Shown: positions 57,203 to 60,000 of the stretch, piece after piece
How the letters are laid out: the number at the start of each line of letters is the position of its first letter
Position numbering within the stretch: the stretch's first letter is position 1
Assembly: GCF_030272615.1 (NCBI RefSeq)
Contig: NC_081415.1
Location: forward strand, 232,571,303-232,631,302
DNA from: Cryptomeria japonica
Lineage: Eukaryota; Streptophyta; Pinopsida; Cupressales; Cupressaceae
Reading direction: 5' to 3'
Length of the DNA: 60,000 nt
Program-made: the position numbers and the translations under genes
The notes under the pieces: generated by a model
The model's input: only the letters and a program-made list of their open reading frames with translations
Told to the model about the DNA's origin: nothing
The model's database searches: none

Positions 57203-57880
57203 CTATTTTTCCTGTCCTATGTAATCCTCATACCGATAATTTTGCTTAGCTGCACCCAAATCCTTCATAGAAAATGACTTGGCTAATTTCTGTTTAAGAT
57301 CATTTATATGTTGCATGTTAGACCCAGCAACAAGCATGTCATCAACATAAAGCAACATGATAATATAACTGCCATTATCAAATCTCTTAAAATATACACA
57401 ATGATCAGAATGACATCTATGATAACCGTGTTCAGCCATGAAACTATCAAATTTTAAATACCATTGTCGTGGTGCTTGCTTTAGGCCATACAAACTTTTC
57501 TTCAACCTGCACACCAAGTTCTCCTTACCTTTGACCTCATATCCCTGTGGTTGCAACATGTAAATTTCCTCCTCCAAATCTCCATGGAGAAAAGTTGTTT
57601 TCACATCTAATTGTTCAAGATGTAAATCATCTGCAGCCACAAGACTAAGTACAGTTCTAATTGAAGTCATTTTTACAACTGGAGAAAATATTTCATCATA
57701 ATCTATACCCTTTTTTTGTGCAAAACCTTTTACCACAAGTCTGCCCTTATATCTTTTCTGACCTCCTTCCTCCTCCTTCAGCCAATAAACCCATTTGTTA
57801 GGCAAGGCTCTTTTTTCTACAGGTAAAGGGACTAAGTCCCAAGTCTTATTTTTCATCAAGGAATCCATCTCCTCTTTCAT
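57203..57880 (-). pseudogene. Element G reverse transcriptase
   Basis: [54 protein letters not shown] and YVDDML, a complete Copia RT core with intact catalytic pair. The frame shifts after GAAKQ near 57245. Confidence 0.88.
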
Positions 57881-58891
57881 GCCTAGCTCCCACTGTTGTT
57901 TGGTATCTACCTACATTGCTTCTTCATATTCTTCTGGTTCACCAGAATCCGTTAATAAAATAGAATACAAAGAAGGAGAAAATCTTTCAGGGGGTCTACT
58001 TGTCCTCGTAGAACATCTAACACTTGCAGGAGTTTGTGGGACAATCTGTTGTTGCTGAGCATCAGGTACCTGTGGCATTTCATTTTCAGGAATCTCATCT
58101 AACACCACATATTCTTGTTTGTCCTATTCATGCTTCTTTTCCTGCATCTGTTCTTTATACATAACCTTCTCATTGAATATAACATCTCTACTTCTAATTA
58201 TTTTCTTATTTTCAAAATCCCATAATCGATAGCCATATTCATCTATCCCATATCCAATGAAGGTAAATTTCTGAGATTTAGCATCAAGCTTGGTTATGTT
58301 TTCTTTATCAACATGGACAAAAGCTTCGCAACCAAAAGTTTTTAGAAAAGAATAATTTACCTTTTTACCAGTCCATGCCTCCTCTGGAATACCACCATCC
58401 AAAGGAGTTGAAGGTCCTCTATTTATCAAATAGACAGCAATATGTATAGCATCTGCCCAAAAATGTAAGGGCAATCCAGCATGCAATCTCATGCTCCTCG
58501 CACGTTCCATGATAGTCTTATTCATTCTCTCTGACACACCATTTTCCTGTGGAGTTCCTAGAACTATCATCTTCTTTTGAATCCCATTTAAAGAACAGTA
58601 ATCTTCAAATGCTTTGCTGCAATACTCACCTCCATTATCCAATCTGAGACACTTCAACTTTTTTCCTGTCTCATTCTCAACCAAAGCTTTCCATTTCTTA
58701 TTAGTTTCAAAAACATCTAATTTTTGTTTTAGGAAATATACCCATGGTTTTCTGGTTGAGTCATCAATAAAAATAACATAATAACAAGAGCCATGAGATG
58801 ATACCTGAGCTGGTCCCCATACATCTGAATGTACAAGCTCTAACTTCTCACTCTTCTTCTCTTTCCCGACCTTGAGAAATCTGACTCTTTT
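57881..58891 (-). pseudogene. Element G integrase and linker
   Basis: VHSDVWGP, RLDNGGEY and NGVSERMNK give all three acidic residues; GCEAFVHVDKE and FIGYG follow. Stops at 58124-58126 and 57908-57910, both one C-to-T change from CAG. The linker has the usual STRTSRPPERFSPS segment. Confidence 0.85.
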
Positions 58892-60000
58892 CTATTTACC
58901 ATAAACATAGTTTTCACAGAACTCTAAATCAATCTTCTTTATTCCTGGCAATAGATTTTTGGAGTGAAGGATTTTCATCCCTTTCTCACTCATGTGCCCA
59001 AGCCTATGGTGCCACATTATCAAATCTATTCTTGCAACATTTATTGTTGTTGTCCCTGCAGTAACTTTATCTGTAGCAACTAAGGTAGAGTAAGTGTTAC
59101 CAGTACACAGATATAATGTGCCTACCTTCGCACCTTTAGGTACTACTAATGATCCTTTAGTGACCTTCCACATACTATCTGAGAAGGTAACTATGAAACC
59201 TTCACTACCTAGTTGCCCTATAGAAATTAAATTTCTTCTTAAATTAGGAACATGTCTTACCTCCTGCAGAAACCAGTCATTACCATTCTGCAACTTGATC
59301 TTTATCTTTCCTTTTCCAACAATTTGACAAGGCTCATCATCACCCAAATATACCTGTCCAAAATCACCTTGAATATAATCTAGAAAATATTTTCTATGGG
59401 GTGTAGCATGAAATGAAGCCCCAGAATCTATTACCCAGGAATCATTAACATTATCCAAACATAAGATTAAAGCATCTTGTAAAGTATTACTTGCAATATT
59501 AGCTTCCTTACTATCATTTTCATTTTTGTCTCCTTCTTTGTTTTTCCGAGACCAACAGTCTTTCTTTAGATGACCAAGCTTTCCGCAGTACCAGCAATCT
59601 TTCTTTCCTCTAGATTGAGAGCGTCCTTTCTTTGACTTCCCTCGTGACTTCTCATTCCCAGGGCCTTTTCCTCTTTCCTTTGATCTTCCTCTGTTCTCCA
59701 CATTCAAAACACTACCCGATGATGTTGAAGTCTCACCTGTGCTTTTCCTTCGCATTTCCTCGCTTAGGATAACACCAACAATATCATCAAATACCAAAGT
59801 ATTTTTACCAGAGACAGAGTTACTTACAGCCATAACCAAGCTATTCCAGCTTTCTGGCAAAGAACATAAAATCAAGAGAGCCCTAACCTCTTCTGCAAAG
59901 GTAATTTTTACCAAAGACAATTGACTGGTAATTGTATTAAATTCATTTAAGTGCTCCGCTACAGATCCTCCCTCACTCATTTTCAAATTAAACAAACGCT
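58892..60000 (-). pseudogene. Element G gag and protease (partial)
   Basis: Gag domain (SEGGSVAEHLNEFNTITSQL), a basic Arg/Lys/Gly linker, zinc knuckle CWYCGKLGHLKKDC, protease SWVIDSGASFHATP, and GAG-pre-integrase (MWHHRLGHMSEKGMKIL). TAG near 58892. The frame is open to the window edge, so the Gag start is not seen. Confidence 0.88.

Larger units (their letters stand above)
55871..60000 (-). mobile_element. Element G: Ty1/Copia (Tork-like), runs off the right edge
   Basis: 3' LTR (55871-56249), polypurine tract, RNase H, RT, integrase, protease and gag on the minus strand. The site GCCTA precedes the LTR. One frameshift and three CAG-derived TAG codons; otherwise well preserved. The 5' LTR lies outside the window. 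Confidence 0.9.

Noticed and set aside
1-60000. Host plant gene with introns
   Set aside because: I looked for long frames not explained by mobile elements; only 5236-8379 remains, and it resembles a retroelement accessory ORF. Spliced host exons shorter than about 60 codons could still be missed in 1.6-5.2 kb.

Overview
The window looks like repeat-dense nuclear DNA of a seed plant. I see no host gene, rRNA, tRNA gene or CRISPR array. Almost every recognisable stretch belongs to LTR retrotransposons (Ty1/Copia, Ty3/Gypsy and a pol-less family) inserted into one another. The nested stack, an 18-kb Tat-type element, and decay by point mutation rather than deletion suggest a large-genome plant, perhaps a gymnosperm. 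The species is an inference and is not proven by the window.

Layout, with letters for elements. H (1 to about 1440, minus): truncated Gypsy gag, primer-binding site and LTR. 1.5-5.2 kb: no recognisable gene and possibly an LTR start at 2667. 5236-8379 (minus): an unknown frame of about 1,050 codons with two stops, preceded by a dense TTCATCGA/TCGATGAA cluster (8680-9184). D (minus Copia): its 3' LTR lies at about 9241-9599 and its RNase H end at 45643-46540. C (9811-45470, minus, duplication ATAAC) sits in D. B (15211-44244, plus Copia, duplication GATCT) sits in C. A (16868-38509, minus Gypsy, Tat type) sits in the gag of B. A 536-bp solo LTR (45885-46420, duplication ATATT) also sits in D. 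E (from 46541, minus, a relative of C) appears to interrupt D, F (from 51953, minus chromodomain Gypsy) interrupts E, and G (from 55871, minus Copia) interrupts F and runs off the window.

A is the most interesting part. It has a tRNA-Trp-type primer-binding site and gag, protease, G-patch-like linker, RT, two RNase H domains and integrase in one 2,746-codon frame with four nonsense codons. An intact 613-codon plant-mobile-domain-like ORF lies antisense between pol and the 3' LTR. Beyond the 5' LTR (33333-34893) lies a second copy of the 3' internal region, including a second intact copy of that ORF, so A is a tandem LTR-internal-LTR-partial internal structure whose right end is truncated. Helically phased copies of an 11-bp motif (ACACARGCGCA) occur in the leader of A and upstream of each antisense ORF, where two form a perfect hairpin.

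C and E have complete ends where visible but no protease, integrase or RT. Both encode a coiled-coil protein with four zinc knuckles (ORF1) and a long unknown ORF2. Their termini resemble those of B, so a B-like Copia could supply the enzymes. Across elements, coding frames are broken mainly by nonsense codons explainable by C-to-T changes in CG or CHG context, as expected for old methylated DNA.
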